This document shows positions 53,975 to 61,686 of a stretch of 64,000 nt of DNA, one piece after another. The notes under the pieces were generated by a model. It made no database searches, had not been told where the DNA came from, and saw only the letters and a program-made list of their open reading frames with translations. The translations under genes and the position numbers were made by a program. Source of the DNA: Latilactobacillus sakei subsp. sakei DSM 20017 = JCM 1157 (GTDB lineage: Bacteria; Bacillota; Bacilli; Lactobacillales; Lactobacillaceae); contig NZ_AP017929.1 of the NCBI RefSeq assembly GCF_002370355.1, forward strand, positions 868,001 through 932,000. Reading direction: 5' to 3'. Positions within the stretch are counted from its first letter, which is position 1. The number at the start of each line of letters is the position of its first letter.

Positions 53975-54854
53975 ATTACAACGTAAAAGTTTAATTCTCC
54001 TTGGCTTGAGTTTTCTATTTTTAGGCGCGATGATGTGGCCTTCTGCACAATGGACGCGCCAAAACGTCGCAACTTTAACTAAACGCCATGATTCTAAAAT
54101 GTCTCCGGTGATCTTCATTCCTGGGAGTAGCGCGACTCAGAATCGTTTTGATGAGTTGGTTAACAAACTGAATAAAAAGCGGGGCAATAAGCATAGTTTA
54201 TTAAAATTGACTGTCGATACCAATAATCATATCAGCTATTCTGGCGAAATTAAGCCGCGGGATAACGAACCTTTTATCGTGGTTGGCTTTGAGAATAATA
54301 AAGATGGCTACAGTAATATCAAAAAACAGGCCAAATGGTTCTCAATCGCGTTTACGGCGTTAGCCAAGAAATACCAGTTTAATAATTTTAAAGCGGTCGG
54401 GCACTCGAACGGTGGTTTGATCTACACCGCCTTTTTAGAGAATTACTTCAATCGGGATGACATTACCGTTAAAAAATTAATGACGATTGGCTCACCGTAT
54501 AATTTCGAAGAAACGTCGCTGGCCCATAAATCGCAAATGTTAACGGATTTTATCGCCAATCGAAAGAAGATTCCCTCAAACTTGTCGATGTATTCCATCG
54601 CGGGGACTGAGAACTTCGAAAATGATGGGATTGTGCCGGCTCGTAGTGTTGAGGCTGGTAAGTATATTTATCAGGGTCAAGTCAAGCATTATACGGAAAT
54701 CACGGTTACCGGGGATCAAGCGCAACACTCCGATTTACCGCAGAACCAGCAGATTATCAATCTACTCGAGCAATATATTTTAAGTAAGACGACCAATCGA
54801 ATGAATCAACCGCCAAAAGCGGGGACCAATTCGGATGACGAGCAAGAGCACTAA
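53967..54854 (+). CDS. Alpha/beta hydrolase (DUF915 family), membrane-anchored
   Basis: This 295-residue protein has an N-terminal signal anchor (about residues 8-27) and an extracytoplasmic alpha/beta hydrolase domain. SPVIFIPGSSATQNRF gives the oxyanion region. The nucleophile elbow is AVGHSNGGLIYTAF (GHSNGG), with later LMTIGSPYNFEET, and NDGIVPARS as the acid region; the histidine is in QAQHSDLPQN. It belongs to the DUF915 group of lactobacilli, whose substrate is unknown. ATG 53967 follows AAGGAG and overlaps the EIIC stop codon. Coupling of a hydrolase to an EIIC is unusual. Confidence 0.87.
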   Translation: MSKLQRKSLILLGLSFLFLGAMMWPSAQWTRQNVATLTKRHDSKMSPVIFIPGSSATQNRFDELVNKLNKKRGNKHSLLKLTVDTNNHISYSGEIKPRDNEPFIVVGFENNKDGYSNIKKQAKWFSIAFTALAKKYQFNNFKAVGHSNGGLIYTAFLENYFNRDDITVKKLMTIGSPYNFEETSLAHKSQMLTDFIANRKKIPSNLSMYSIAGTENFENDGIVPARSVEAGKYIYQGQVKHYTEITVTGDQAQHSDLPQNQQIINLLEQYILSKTTNRMNQPPKAGTNSDDEQEH

Positions 54855-54860
54855 AAAAAG

Positions 54861-54884
54861 AAGTGTAACTTATAGAACACGTTA
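54861..54884 (+). repeat. Minimal remnant of the intergenic hairpin element
   Basis: AAGTGTAAC is followed directly by TTATAGAACACGTT. The left end and right end are fused with the interior gone. The right end equals that of the copy at 34478. It begins 7 nt after the stop codon. Confidence 0.55.
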
Positions 54885-54907
54885 AAACGATAATTATTCG
54901 GATACCA

Positions 54908-54949
54908 AAAAGAAGCGGCGGACAAATATATTGTCCGCCGCTTCTTTTG
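54908..54949. terminator. Bidirectional terminator
   Basis: AAAAGAAGCGGCGGACAA pairs with TTGTCCGCCGCTTCTTTT around ATATA. It serves both converging genes. Confidence 0.93.
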
Positions 54950-54953
54950 TATG

Positions 54954-55871
54954 TTATAGATGCTTGTCTTTATTTGCTAATAATTCGCCAACTGCTGGGA
55001 GGCTACCTAAGCTGTCAATTGCTTTGTTAGGGAGCACGATGGTGTTATTTTGGCCATCGGCAACGTGTTCCATTGCTTCGATGTTCTTGAATTGCAAGTA
55101 AAGTTCGCCGTTATTCACCAAACTAGAGTTGATTAAGTTAATTTGATCCTTAACCGCTTCAGCGACGGTTCTTTGACTTTGCGCTTTCCCTTCAGCTTCC
55201 AAGATTTGGGTTTGCTTGTTAGCTTCGGCTTCTAGAATATTGGCTTCCTTAACCCCTTCAGCCTTACGGATGGCAGCGGCTTTGAGCCCTTCAGCTTCCA
55301 TAATATTGGCTTCTTTTTCACGAGAAGCACGGAGTAATTTGTTCATTGATTCTTGAATATCATGTGCGACTTGAATGGAATCGATATTGACCCGATCAAC
55401 ATTTAAACCGTAGCCGGCGGTCACAGCACTCAATTGTTCAAAAAGGGTGTGATTAATTTGTTCTGTCCCGTTTAAAACATCGTTTAAATCCATATTCCCG
55501 ATAATCCCACGCAGTTGGGCCCGAGTATCTTGTACCATACTTAAAACAGAATCTTTATTTTTGTAGACGTATGAATTAACGTCTGTGATGTGGTATTTAA
55601 GTGTTTCTGAAATCATGACCACAACGTTATCCTTAGTGATAACTTCTTGTTCCGCTACTTTTAACGGAATTTGTTTCATGTTAACTACTTCAGTGATGTG
55701 GTATAAAAATGGGAAGACAAGGTGGAAACCAGGTTCCAAGGTCTTCACGTAAACCCCAAGTCGTTCTAAAATCCCCACTTCACCAGTATGAATCAAGGCA
55801 AAAGATGAGAATAAAGTGATGGCAATTAAAACCAAAATGACAATTAATAAAATCGTTAGAAAAATACCCAT
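54954..55871 (-). CDS. SPFH/Band 7 domain protein (stomatin/QmcA-like)
   Basis: This 305-residue membrane protein has one N-terminal TM helix (about residues 4-28) followed by the SPFH domain (about 30-190), with VGILERLGVYVKTLEPGFHL and VVMISETLKYHITDVNSYVY. A coiled-coil region rich in Glu/Ala (about 190-245), with repeated EAEG.K phrases, supports oligomer assembly. Such proteins scaffold membrane microdomains or regulate membrane proteases. The usual NfeD partner is not seen; instead a 64-residue protein is encoded just upstream in the same operon (27-nt gap). Confidence 0.92.
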   Translation of the reverse strand: MGIFLTILLIVILVLIAITLFSSFALIHTGEVGILERLGVYVKTLEPGFHLVFPFLYHITEVVNMKQIPLKVAEQEVITKDNVVVMISETLKYHITDVNSYVYKNKDSVLSMVQDTRAQLRGIIGNMDLNDVLNGTEQINHTLFEQLSAVTAGYGLNVDRVNIDSIQVAHDIQESMNKLLRASREKEANIMEAEGLKAAAIRKAEGVKEANILEAEANKQTQILEAEGKAQSQRTVAEAVKDQINLINSSLVNNGELYLQFKNIEAMEHVADGQNNTIVLPNKAIDSLGSLPAVGELLANKDKHL

Positions 55872-55898
55872 ACTAAAAACTTCCTCTCCAAAGTAAAA

Positions 55899-56093
55899 CT
55901 AGTATTCTAAAACATTGTGTTGGGCCGTAACTGTTAAGTATAATGGTGATACATCAGTGACGACAACCAGTAGACCAGTTTCCGCTGGTCCCGCAACACG
56001 GTAATGATATAAGACGCCGAAAAAAGAAATCACGCCCGCCGATTGTGCATCGGGCAGCTGGAATGTTAACCCCAGTAAACGCTCATCTAGCAT
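55899..56093 (-). CDS. Small conserved hypothetical protein, upstream of the SPFH gene
   Basis: This 64-residue soluble protein is not recognised. It starts at ATG 56093, which has AAAGGAGG on the minus strand; the longer frame from 56141 lacks such a site. It appears beta-rich, with alternating hydrophobics such as GVISFFGVLYHYRV and GLLVVVTDVSPLYL, and no TM helix. It is the first gene of a two-gene operon with the SPFH protein, so it may be a partner or regulator. It could resemble the small OB-like part of NfeD, but the sequence does not show that clearly. Confidence 0.6.
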   Translation of the reverse strand: MLDERLLGLTFQLPDAQSAGVISFFGVLYHYRVAGPAETGLLVVVTDVSPLYLTVTAQHNVLEY

Positions 56094-56238
56094 AATCCGC
56101 CTCCTTTGAACATATTGTAGACCATTCAAGTGAAAAGGCAAACAAAAGTGACAACGACGAACAAAATTGTTAGGTCGCTTGTTTGCAGTTAATGAAAATA
56201 GTAAACTAAGCGTACTAAGCTTAAGTTGGGGTGAAACG

Positions 56239-56988
56239 ATGAAACGTCGAATGACGCCGATTTTTCAAGATAGTTTTCAAAAGCGCTACTGGCGCCGAAT
56301 AGTTTTACTAAGCCTCTTAGCGATTGCAGTGATCACCGGTATTTGGTGGTGGCTCCAGAATCGAACCGACCGGCCTAACGAGCAACAATATCCCGTCTTA
56401 GGGGCTCAAATTAGCCAAGAAGATGGCTACCAAGATTATCAGATTTTGAAAAAAGAAGGCCTAAAATTCGTTTATCTAAAAGTGACCGAAGGGGCTTCCT
56501 ATAAGGATGATAATTTCGATAGTAATTACAGTCGGGCAGAGGGCTCAGGTATATCAGTGGGGGTTTATCACTTTTTTAGTTTTGATAGTTCACCTGAAGA
56601 CCAAGCCCAACAGTTTATCAAATCGGTCGGGCAAGATACTGGACATCTGCCAATCATGGTTTATCTTTCTTATTACAATGATTACGCACAAAAACCACTG
56701 GCAAAAGCCAAGACGCAACGGGCAATTGCCCGGTTTGTGACGCTCATTAATCAGTATTATCATCAAGATTGCATTATTGGTGGTGCGCCCGCATTATTGA
56801 AGCGCTATGTTCCAACCAAGGGTACTTATCCACTGTGGCAAACAACGCAACAGCGGCCAACAGTTGGCACTAAGAACGGTTTTTGGCAGTATACCACTGC
56901 TAGCAAAATACCTGGTGGCCGAGACGACTCAGAATATCAATTGGCGGTTTTCACCGGTACGCCGCAAGAATGGCAAAAACTTAAATAG
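56239..56988 (+). CDS. GH25-like (lysozyme fold) membrane-anchored protein lacking catalytic acids
   Basis: This 249-residue protein has an N-terminal TM anchor (about residues 21-41) and a GH25-type domain: LGAQISQEDGYQDYQ, KFVYLKVTEGASYKDDNF, GVYHFFSFDSSPEDQAQQFI and a C-terminal GFWQYTT. In active GH25 muramidases the first motif reads GxDVS and the strand after GDLP carries DxE. Here these are GAQIS and LPIMVYLSYY, so the expected Asp and Glu are absent. It is probably not a working muramidase, perhaps a glycan-binding protein. ATG 56239 follows GGGGTG. The YxeA-like gene follows by 14 nt. Confidence 0.83.
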   Translation: MKRRMTPIFQDSFQKRYWRRIVLLSLLAIAVITGIWWWLQNRTDRPNEQQYPVLGAQISQEDGYQDYQILKKEGLKFVYLKVTEGASYKDDNFDSNYSRAEGSGISVGVYHFFSFDSSPEDQAQQFIKSVGQDTGHLPIMVYLSYYNDYAQKPLAKAKTQRAIARFVTLINQYYHQDCIIGGAPALLKRYVPTKGTYPLWQTTQQRPTVGTKNGFWQYTTASKIPGGRDDSEYQLAVFTGTPQEWQKLK

Positions 56989-57002
56989 AATGGAGCCTAA
57001 AT

Positions 57003-57380
57003 ATGTTTAAACGCAAAGGCTGGTTATTATTAATCATCATCGTGATTTTCTTTATTGGCGGTAGCTGGGGAATTAAGGAATATTATTACGGTGGTGAAAC
57101 CTATTACACACAAATTACAACTGACGGCACGAAGCAGGTCGATAAGGACACAGAAGGTAAATCATATGTTTCTTACCAATACGACCTGCCTGCATACGAT
57201 CAGGCTGGCCATCAAAAAAAGGTGAGCTTTAATAGTGCCAAAAGTTCACGCTTACAAAAACAAGCCTACCTTGAATTAAAGGTTAACGATCGCAAAGGTG
57301 TGATGTCATGGCAAAAGGTGGACAAAGCGGATTTACCAAAAGCAGCCGAAAAGGCATTGGCTAAACAATTAAATAGGTAA
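57003..57380 (+). CDS. YxeA family (DUF1093) secreted/membrane-anchored protein
   Basis: This 125-residue protein has an N-terminal TM or signal segment (about residues 7-24) and an extracytoplasmic domain with GGETYYTQITTDGTKQ, SYVSYQYDLPAYDQAGHQKK and YLELKVNDRKGVMSWQKVD, matching the YxeA/DUF1093 pattern (a small OB-like fold of unknown function). It is probably cotranscribed with the GH25-like gene, 14 nt upstream, with a terminator at 57382. The role is unknown. Confidence 0.85.
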   Translation: MFKRKGWLLLIIIVIFFIGGSWGIKEYYYGGETYYTQITTDGTKQVDKDTEGKSYVSYQYDLPAYDQAGHQKKVSFNSAKSSRLQKQAYLELKVNDRKGVMSWQKVDKADLPKAAEKALAKQLNR

Positions 57381-57381
57381 A

Positions 57382-57420
57382 AAAAGAAGTCGCCCAAATT
57401 ATTTCTGGGCGGCTTCTTTA
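57382..57420 (+). terminator. Terminator after the yxeA-like gene
   Basis: AAAGAAGTCGCCCA pairs with TGGGCGGCTTCTTT around AATTATTTC. Confidence 0.88.
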
Positions 57421-57427
57421 TGTATGG

Positions 57428-57542
57428 ATTGGCTTTTATTCACTGCTTCTTGTGCTTAACCACGCGCACTAAACGATCGATTTCATCGGTCATTTAGCAC
57501 GCTGAGTTAATGCTCAGAGCCAAAACGTGAATAAAAGCACTC
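57428..57542 (-). repeat. Intergenic covarying hairpin element, minus orientation, altered right end
   Basis: On the minus strand it starts GAGTGCTTTT. Stem I is CTTTTATTCAC/GTGAATAAAAG, stem III TTAAC/GTTAA, with the apical loop region GATGAAATC. The right end reads GCCAATCC instead of GCACGTTT. Confidence 0.78.
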
Positions 57543-57547
57543 AGATT

Positions 57548-57668
57548 TGAAACGTGTCTTTTCAACCTGATTCCTGTGCTTTGTAACACTTGTCAAATCA
57601 GCGATTGCATCGCTAATTCGCCAAGTGACACAAATGCTCAGAATCAAAACGGTTGAAAAGAGCACTCT
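57548..57668 (-). repeat. Intergenic covarying hairpin element, minus orientation
   Basis: On the minus strand AGAGTGCT starts directly after the stop codon of the gene at 57669-58013. Stem I is CTTTTCAACC/GGTTGAAAAG, stem II TGATTC/GAATCA, stem III TTTGT/ACAAA. The apical hairpin is AGCGATGCAATCGCT. Ends ACACGTTTC. Confidence 0.9.
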
Positions 57669-58013
57669 TTATTTGATTGGGTATTCTGTGTCTTCTGCTT
57701 CGTCGTAGATTGAAACCGGTTGGTGGTTTTCACATGTGATTTTGAGTTGGTAACCAAAATGGTCGAGAAAAATAAGCTCGGTCTCACTTAACAAAATTAC
57801 CTTACCAGTTAATGGTTTGTGATCAATCTGGATAAGTAAATTTGGCGTGATTTCAAGCGTATGTCGTTTATGCGTTTTTTCATCATCGAAAGTCCAATGA
57901 CCCGCGTAAAAAGTTGCTGTTTTACTGGCTTGAGTGGCCCGGGCCTTTTGTTGATATTGATGAATCGTTTGATCAAATAATTCTCGTGGTTTTTTAAATT
58001 CAAAAATTCGCAT
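57669..58013 (-). CDS. DUF4828-like conserved hypothetical protein
   Basis: This 114-residue soluble protein has no signal peptide. The central part GHWTFDDEKTHKRHTLEITP, IDHKPLTGKV, LIFLDHFGYQLKITC and a terminal SIYDEAEDTEYPI are the run of phrases I know from DUF4828 proteins of lactobacilli and enterococci; their function is unknown. I start at ATG 58013, behind GAGGTG; the in-frame GTG at 58019 is inside that site. Its stop codon is immediately followed by a hairpin element on the same strand. Confidence 0.78.
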   Translation of the reverse strand: MRIFEFKKPRELFDQTIHQYQQKARATQASKTATFYAGHWTFDDEKTHKRHTLEITPNLLIQIDHKPLTGKVILLSETELIFLDHFGYQLKITCENHQPVSIYDEAEDTEYPIK

Positions 58014-58226
58014 AGTCACACCTCAATTACTCTCTATTTTAGCACGAATTACGTGCCTTGCGTGCAATTAATTATCGGACTTAAGTCGGATTTTATTAAG
58101 AATCGTTAAAGAACGCGATTATTTATTAAAATACTTAATTGAGGCTACTAACTAGTAGTTGGTTTTAATAGGTTTTTCTAACTAAAACCCGTATACTAAA
58201 ACTATTAATTGAAGGAGTTGACTGAC

Positions 58227-59225
58227 ATGCAAAAATTAGGCATTATTGGTACAAATTGGATTACAGGCCAGTTTGTGAACGCAGCACGCGATGCAGAAGC
58301 ATTCAAATTGACAGCGGTTTATTCAAGAACTGAAGAAAAGGCGGACCAGTTTAAAACAGACTATACTGCGCCCGACGCAAATACGTATACAACACTCGAT
58401 GGCTTTTTTGAAAGTCGCGATTTTGAAACCGTTTATATCGCATCCCCCAATAGCTTACATTTTAAACAAGCTAAACAAGCAATCGAAGCAGGGAAAAATG
58501 TGATTGTCGAAAAGCCGGCTTTCAGTAATCCGGATGAAATGGTAGATATGATTGCTATATTAGCGGATCATCCCGATCAGTTTCTATTTGAGGCAGCGCG
58601 CCAAATCCATGAAGCTAATTTCAAAATTGTGCAAGACGCAATTGCTAAATTACCAAGCATCAACGGCGCAACCTTATCGTATATGAAATACTCATCTCGC
58701 TATGATGCGGTTTTAGCGGGGGAAGAACCCAATATTTTCTCACCACACTTTTCAGGTGGTGCCTTACAAGATTTAGGCGTTTACGTTGTTTATGATGCAC
58801 TCAGCTGGTTTGGCCAACCAATTGCGGTTGATTACCAAGCTGAAATGCTACCAACTAAGGTGGATGGTAAAGGGGTCGCAACCCTTCATTACCCAGATTA
58901 CGATGTGACTTTAATCTTTGGTAAGACAGTGGATTCATATTTAACATCAGAAATTTATGGCGGCCAAAGCACAATTGTCTTAGATAATGCGGGCACAATT
59001 GGTCAAGTCGATTTATACGAAGATGGTGGTCAAAAAATAACATCTCTCGGCGAACAATCACTTGCTAATCCGATGATGGCTGAAGCGGCAACTTTTGCAA
59101 CGATTATTGCTAATCACGACACAAAACGGTATCATGAATTATTACAACTAAGTCAATCGGTCAATGCCGTTTTATATCAATTAAGACAATCGGCCGGGAT
59201 CCAGTTTGATGCAGATCAACATTAA
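58227..59225 (+). CDS. Gfo/Idh/MocA family oxidoreductase
   Basis: This 332-residue probable NAD(P)-dependent oxidoreductase has an N-terminal Rossmann fold KLGIIGTNWITGQFVNAA. The loop YIASPNSLHFKQAKQAIE and the catalytic-lysine motif NVIVEKPAFSNPDEM (EKP) follow. The C-terminal domain holds SGGALQDLGVYVVYDALSWF, where GG.LxDxG is family-typical. ATG 58227 follows AAGGAG; an in-frame TTG at 58209 is upstream of that site. The DEAD-box helicase gene follows after 12 nt, so they probably share a transcript. The substrate is unknown. Confidence 0.9.
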   Translation: MQKLGIIGTNWITGQFVNAARDAEAFKLTAVYSRTEEKADQFKTDYTAPDANTYTTLDGFFESRDFETVYIASPNSLHFKQAKQAIEAGKNVIVEKPAFSNPDEMVDMIAILADHPDQFLFEAARQIHEANFKIVQDAIAKLPSINGATLSYMKYSSRYDAVLAGEEPNIFSPHFSGGALQDLGVYVVYDALSWFGQPIAVDYQAEMLPTKVDGKGVATLHYPDYDVTLIFGKTVDSYLTSEIYGGQSTIVLDNAGTIGQVDLYEDGGQKITSLGEQSLANPMMAEAATFATIIANHDTKRYHELLQLSQSVNAVLYQLRQSAGIQFDADQH

Positions 59226-59237
59226 CGGAGGCAATAC

Positions 59238-60584
59238 ATGAGCGTTTCACCATTATTTCAAGCACTATGGGATGAACAAGGGTTTAAGGACCTTTCCCCA
59301 ATTCAAGAAGCAGTTTACCAACCTTTAAAACAGGATAAATCAATTTTAGGCTTAGCCCCAACCGGTTCAGGGAAGACACTTGCATTTTCGCTCCCCTTAT
59401 TAGAAAAGATTATGCCCGGTGAAGGTCTCCAAGTCTTAATCTTGGCCCCTTCACAAGAACTCGTCATTCAAACACGAGATGTCATTCAACCTTATGCCAA
59501 GGCGATTGACTGTAACGTCCAAGCGATTACTGGGAAAGCTAATGTTAAGCGCCAAATTGAACGATTAAAGACGAAACCAGAAATTATCGTTGCAACCACT
59601 GGCCGTTTATTGGAACTCAGCGAACAACGCAAGATAAAATTCCATACGCTACAAGCCATTATCATGGATGAAGCGGATGAATTATTAACGGACAGTGGCT
59701 TATCAGAAACCCGCCACATTGTGCAAGAATCACCAGCTGATGTGCAATTGGGCTTCTTCTCAGCAACTTCAACGGACACATTAACCGATTTAGAAACTTG
59801 GTTTGGGGTCCCAATCGAAACAATTGATGTGCGGTCAATCGACAAAACTGGTGGGGACGTATTACACGCCTTCATTCCAACTGGTAACGCGCAAAAAGTG
59901 AATGTCTTACGGCATTTAGCGCACCAAAAGAATTTTAGAGGCTTGGTAATTTTCAACCAATCTGCCCAATTACTACAAGCAGCTCAAACCTTGAAACACC
60001 AAAAGGTAACATATGCTGCTTTATCCGGCCAAGGACGCCAAACAGAACGGCAAAAGGCGTTAAAAGACTTCCGTGAAGGTAAGATTCAACTGCTTTTAGC
60101 GACAGATGTTGCTGGGCGGGGCTTAGATATTACTGACTTACCATATGTCATTAACTTTGACGTGCCTAATGCTAAGATTACCTATATTCATCGGGCTGGT
60201 CGGACTGGTCGGATGGGCCGTGAAGGAACGGTATTAACGTTGGGGAACCAACATGATGGCCGTAACTTGCGGAAATTGTTAGCGCCAGAATATGATTTAG
60301 TGACCCGTTATTTGGTCGGCGATCATTTGGAAGAAACAAAACCAGCAGTTGTGAAGGAAGCCGCACCAGTTCAAAAAACGGCTGCCACACCAACACAACA
60401 ACCAACGAAAACACCGGTTGCTGATGACAAACCAATGGGTGAACGAAGTAAGACAAAAGTGGCTAAGAAACCAGTGCCAACTCGCCAACCTGCTGAACCA
60501 TTAAAGCCAAAACGTAAGAAAAATCGTAAACGCGATCAAAAGAATAAGGGCTACCACAAGAAAAATAAAGATTTAACGGTCTAG
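59238..60584 (+). CDS. DEAD-box ATP-dependent RNA helicase
   Basis: This 448-residue RNA helicase shows the Q motif DLSPIQEAVYQP, Walker A LAPTGSGKTLAF (about residues 40-51), IIVATTGRLLEL, the DEAD box IIMDEADELL, SAT (motif III), LATDVAGRGLDI and the arginine-finger motif YIHRAGRTGRMGREG. The C-terminal 80 residues are Pro/Thr/Lys-rich and very basic, ending with KRKKNRKRDQKNKG; they probably bind RNA without a fixed fold. Such helicases act in ribosome assembly, RNA decay and cold adaptation. It may be a CshB-type protein, but the branch cannot be told by eye. GGAGG precedes the ATG. Confidence 0.93.
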   Translation: MSVSPLFQALWDEQGFKDLSPIQEAVYQPLKQDKSILGLAPTGSGKTLAFSLPLLEKIMPGEGLQVLILAPSQELVIQTRDVIQPYAKAIDCNVQAITGKANVKRQIERLKTKPEIIVATTGRLLELSEQRKIKFHTLQAIIMDEADELLTDSGLSETRHIVQESPADVQLGFFSATSTDTLTDLETWFGVPIETIDVRSIDKTGGDVLHAFIPTGNAQKVNVLRHLAHQKNFRGLVIFNQSAQLLQAAQTLKHQKVTYAALSGQGRQTERQKALKDFREGKIQLLLATDVAGRGLDITDLPYVINFDVPNAKITYIHRAGRTGRMGREGTVLTLGNQHDGRNLRKLLAPEYDLVTRYLVGDHLEETKPAVVKEAAPVQKTAATPTQQPTKTPVADDKPMGERSKTKVAKKPVPTRQPAEPLKPKRKKNRKRDQKNKGYHKKNKDLTV

Positions 60585-60593
60585 CCCAAACGA

Positions 60594-60629
60594 AAAAGAA
60601 ACCTTAATTTAGTTAAGGTTTCTTTTTTA
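60594..60629 (+). terminator. Terminator after the DEAD-box helicase gene
   Basis: AAAGAAACCTTAA pairs with TTAAGGTTTCTTTTTT around TTTAG. Confidence 0.9.
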
Positions 60630-60666
60630 TTTGGTCGTAATTGTGAGAGAGTGGGCAAGCTATTAA

Positions 60667-60694
60667 TTGACAATCACGGTTAAGCGTTTACAAT
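60667..60694 (+). promoter_or_regulatory. Promoter of the beta-glucoside operon with cre-like site
   Basis: TTGACA (60667-60672), a 16-bp spacer and TACAAT (60689-60694). GGTTAAGCGTTTACAA (60678-60693) fits the right 12 positions of the CcpA cre consensus (AARCGNWWWCAW), with mismatches at the left end. The overlap with the promoter predicts carbon catabolite repression. CcpA binding is inferred. Confidence 0.65.
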
Positions 60695-60699
60695 ATAAG

Positions 60700-60870
60700 T
60701 AAGGGTTTTATTTCGTTTGACGGACACTTGAGCGAACGGACTCGCTGGAAATTGACTTTTAATTTGTAAGCCTTTTATCTAAATTGGACAAGACCACGTT
60801 AGACTTAAGCTATCCCTAATGGCCTTGTTACCACGAAGGGCAAGCCCGAAAGTCAGTGACGAGCTAAATT
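60700..60870 (+). other. Long leader of the beta-glucoside operon
   Basis: About 190 nt separate the promoter from the first start codon. The leader holds short hairpins (AGCGAACGGACTCGCT; GGGCAAGCCC) and a possible long-range pair ACAAGACCA / TGGCCTTGT. I see no terminator and no known riboswitch. It may bind an antiterminator or just be an untranslated leader. Confidence 0.35.
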
Positions 60871-60886
60871 TTAGGAGGTGCCGACA

Positions 60887-61222
60887 ATGGCAGATGAACA
60901 AAACTTAGAAACAATCATGGGACTGATTATTAATGGTGGGAACGCCAAGAGTAGTGCAATGGAAGCAATTCAGGCCGCTAAGAAGGGCGATTTTGACCAA
61001 GCTACTGCTAAATTACAGGAATCAGATGCTGCATTATCAGAAGCACATAATGTCCAAACCGGGATGTTAACTAAGGAAGCCAGTGGCGACCATATTGATG
61101 TCACTTTATTAACGGTTCATTCTCAAGATCATTTAATGAACGCCATTACGTTCAGAGACCTTGCCGGCGAAGTGGTCGATGTCTACCGGAAGATGGCTGG
61201 CTTACCTGTTGAAACGTATTAA
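60887..61222 (+). CDS. PTS lactose/cellobiose-family EIIA component
   Basis: This 111-residue cytoplasmic EIIA passes phosphate from HPr to an EIIB for beta-glucoside or lactose-type sugars. It has the Lac-family three-helix pattern, with NLETIMGLIINGGNAKSSAM and the phosphorylated His in LLTVHSQDHLMNAITFRDLA. The frame opens at 60878, but TAGGAGG at 60872-60878 places the start at ATG 60887. It heads an operon with DUF3284 and GH1 genes; EIIB and EIIC are missing here. The EIIC at 52676 is a possible partner. Confidence 0.92.
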   Translation: MADEQNLETIMGLIINGGNAKSSAMEAIQAAKKGDFDQATAKLQESDAALSEAHNVQTGMLTKEASGDHIDVTLLTVHSQDHLMNAITFRDLAGEVVDVYRKMAGLPVETY

Positions 61223-61248
61223 ATTTAGGAAAAGAGCGTGATTGCGTT

Positions 61249-61671
61249 ATGGAAATTAAACAAAATTTGAGTATGCCCGCGAGTGATTTCTATCAGAAGA
61301 TTGTGACGTCTGTGTTATTTGATATCAAACAACAAACTGGCGAAAAAATTACCGAAGCGCAACTTGCTAATTATTCGTATCAAAAATTGTTTGGTAACCG
61401 TGGTCAAGCAACGTTGAAGGTTACTCAGTTGATCAAGGATCAGAGCTATCATTACGAAACAAGCTCCTCACGAGGGACTTACCAATCAAGTTATGATATT
61501 TTTGCCAATGGGCCGCAAGCCATCCAAGTGATTTACCGGGAACAAGCCAAGGCAAACAGTAAATTACAACAAACGAATGATTTATTGATGGGTGCCGTTT
61601 TAGGCTTTATGAGAAAACGGGGCTTCAAAAAGATGTTAAAACAAATCGAAAAATCATATCTAGCGGGATAA
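61249..61671 (+). CDS. DUF3284 protein
   Basis: This 140-residue soluble protein of the DUF3284 family is often found next to cellobiose/beta-glucoside PTS genes in lactobacilli. It starts MEIKQNLSMPASDFYQKIV, with a SRGTYQSSYDIF region and a basic C-terminus (GFMRKRGFKKMLKQIEKSYL). Structure-wise it may be START/SRPBCC-like, but the function is unknown. It lies 26 nt after the EIIA gene and 15 nt before the GH1 gene. Confidence 0.83.
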   Translation: MEIKQNLSMPASDFYQKIVTSVLFDIKQQTGEKITEAQLANYSYQKLFGNRGQATLKVTQLIKDQSYHYETSSSRGTYQSSYDIFANGPQAIQVIYREQAKANSKLQQTNDLLMGAVLGFMRKRGFKKMLKQIEKSYLAG

Positions 61672-61686
61672 GGAGAGAGTTTGATT

